Program-made: the position numbers and the translations under genes
Assembly (NCBI GenBank): GCA_028288315.1
Contig: JAQBNY010000002.1
Location: forward strand, 1 to 6,206
Direction: 5' to 3'
DNA: 6,206 bases
DNA from: Mucilaginibacter sp.
GTDB taxonomy: Bacteria > Bacteroidota > Bacteroidia > Sphingobacteriales > Sphingobacteriaceae
The notes under the pieces: generated by a model
Seen by the model: only the letters and a program-made list of their open reading frames with translations
The model's database searches: none
Told to the model about the DNA's origin: nothing
Shown here: positions 5,287 through 6,206 of the stretch, in pieces
Layout: each line of letters opens with the position of its first letter
How positions within the stretch are numbered: position 1 is the stretch's first letter

Positions 5287-6206
5287 CTATTTAGGGCCGT
5301 AAGTTACAATAGGAATAATCATTTCTTCTAACGAGATACCGCCATGCTGAAAAGTTTCATTATAAAAATTCACAAAGTGATTGTAATTGTTTGGGTATAC
5401 AAAATAACTGTCGCCTTTGGCAAAAACAAAACTTGAGCTTACATGCAGCTTAGGCAGCATAGCATCATGCGGATTGCGAATATGAAAAACATCCTTTGCA
5501 TTATAGTTAAGGTTTTTCCCTTGTTTATAACGCAGGTTGGTGTTGGTGTTTCTATCGCCAATTATTTTGCTTGGGTTTTTAACTCTTATTGTACCGTGGT
5601 CTGTAGTAATAATAACCCTGGCCTGTTTTGAAGCCAGAAATTTAAGCAGATCAAACAACGGTGAGTGTTCAAACCACGATAGCGTTAATGACCTATAGGC
5701 AGCATCATCACTTGCAAGCTCACGTATCATTTGCATATCGGTACGGGCATGACTTAGCATATCAACAAAATTATATACCACCACGTTTAGCTCATTATTC
5801 ATCAGGTTGTTAACCGATTCATTCAAAGCACGACCCTCATCAATATTTAAAATTTTATGATAAGAATGTTTAATATCCTTACGCAAAACACGCTTTAACT
5901 GGTCGGTAATAAAGTCGGTTTCATGCAAATTCTTTCCACCTTCGTCCTCGTCATTTTGCCACATATTTGGATAACGTTTCTCCATATCCAACGGCATCAA
6001 ACCAGAAAAGATAGCATTACGCGCATATTGCGTTGCAGTAGGCAGGATGCTGTAATAAGTATCCTCTTCCTCCATCCTAAAATATTCAGATATAATAGGA
6101 TTAATGATCTTGAATTGATCATACCTTAAATTATCAATTAGTATAAAAAATACAGGGCCTTTGCCATCCAGCTTAGGGAACACCTTCTTTTTAAACAATT
6201 GCGGCG
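5287..6206 (-). CDS. porX: PorX-type response regulator, C-terminal PglZ phosphodiesterase domain (5' end outside window)
   Basis: Partial gene: the frame is open through the right edge (complement of 6204 begins the first full codon), and the TTG at 6198 is only an internal Leu codon. About 305 C-terminal residues are visible and form a PglZ domain of the alkaline phosphatase superfamily. Counting from the Leu at 6198 as residue 1, expected metal-site and nucleophile residues are Asp22 (FILIDNLRYD), Thr54/Thr56 (ILPTATQYARN), Asp146 and His150 (FVDMLSH), Asp200-His201 (TTDHG) and His285 (FQHGG). PorX has an N-terminal receiver domain (missing here) and with PorY helps control type IX secretion in Porphyromonas; its PglZ domain is a zinc phosphodiesterase reported to act on cyclic oligonucleotides. 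The motif set appears complete, so an active enzyme is likely. The presence of the receiver domain is inferred from family length. tsaE follows 128 bases downstream, across the inverted repeats. Confidence 0.88.
   Translation of the reverse strand, partial: PQLFKKKVFPKLDGKGPVFFILIDNLRYDQFKIINPIISEYFRMEEEDTYYSILPTATQYARNAIFSGLMPLDMEKRYPNMWQNDEDEGGKNLHETDFITDQLKRVLRKDIKHSYHKILNIDEGRALNESVNNLMNNELNVVVYNFVDMLSHARTDMQMIRELASDDAAYRSLTLSWFEHSPLFDLLKFLASKQARVIITTDHGTIRVKNPSKIIGDRNTNTNLRYKQGKNLNYNAKDVFHIRNPHDAMLPKLHVSSSFVFAKGDSYFVYPNNYNHFVNFYNETFQHGGISLEEMIIPIVTYGPK

Noticed and set aside
5287..6198. Complete 303-residue PglZ protein starting at 6198
   Set aside because: The codon at 6198 is TTG and the frame continues open to the window edge; PorX proteins have an N-terminal receiver domain, so this is an internal Leu of a longer gene.

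Overview
The window reads as chromosomal DNA of a Bacteroidota bacterium, probably a Sphingobacteriaceae-type organism such as Mucilaginibacter or Pedobacter (lineage inferred, not proven). The evidence is a PorX-type PglZ protein, a DUF5118-type metalloprotease lipoprotein, the N-terminally extended Bacteroidota form of alanine dehydrogenase, AT-rich spacers, little or no Shine-Dalgarno sequence before the genes, and a -7 box of the TAnnTTTG type. There are seven protein genes, two of them cut by the window edges. No RNA gene, CRISPR array or insertion sequence was seen, and no stretch longer than 300 bases lacks a gene.

Left part (1-2804), all on the minus strand and read right to left: a six-helix inner-membrane YihY/BrkB-family protein, then a secreted two-lobed retropepsin-like aspartyl protease with a C-terminal PDZ domain, then the first 116 codons of a large zinc-metalloprotease-type lipoprotein. 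The spacers are 147 and 111 bases and AT-rich, so the three need not form one operon.

Middle (2805-3468): a single plus-strand gene for an exported histidine phosphatase, divergent from the yihY-like gene. It meets the next gene tail to tail, and the two stop codons share the palindrome TTAA.

Right part (3465-6206), minus strand: porX (C-terminal PglZ part only), then tsaE, then an alanine dehydrogenase-family gene, in that transcription order. PorX is a response regulator/phosphodiesterase linked to type IX secretion, TsaE is the ATPase of the tRNA t6A pathway, and the last gene is an NAD-linked amino-acid dehydrogenase relative. The clustering looks like a Bacteroidota neighbourhood rather than one pathway.

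The most unusual DNA is the 128-base porX-tsaE spacer. It holds a perfect 26-bp inverted repeat of a REP/MITE-like intergenic type, a small hairpin beside the tsaE start that competes for the same bases, and an AT-only inverted repeat. tsaE appears to start with TTG just after this structure. No clearly new multi-gene system was found. The leads worth a second look are this spacer and the replaced catalytic histidine in the alanine dehydrogenase-like protein.
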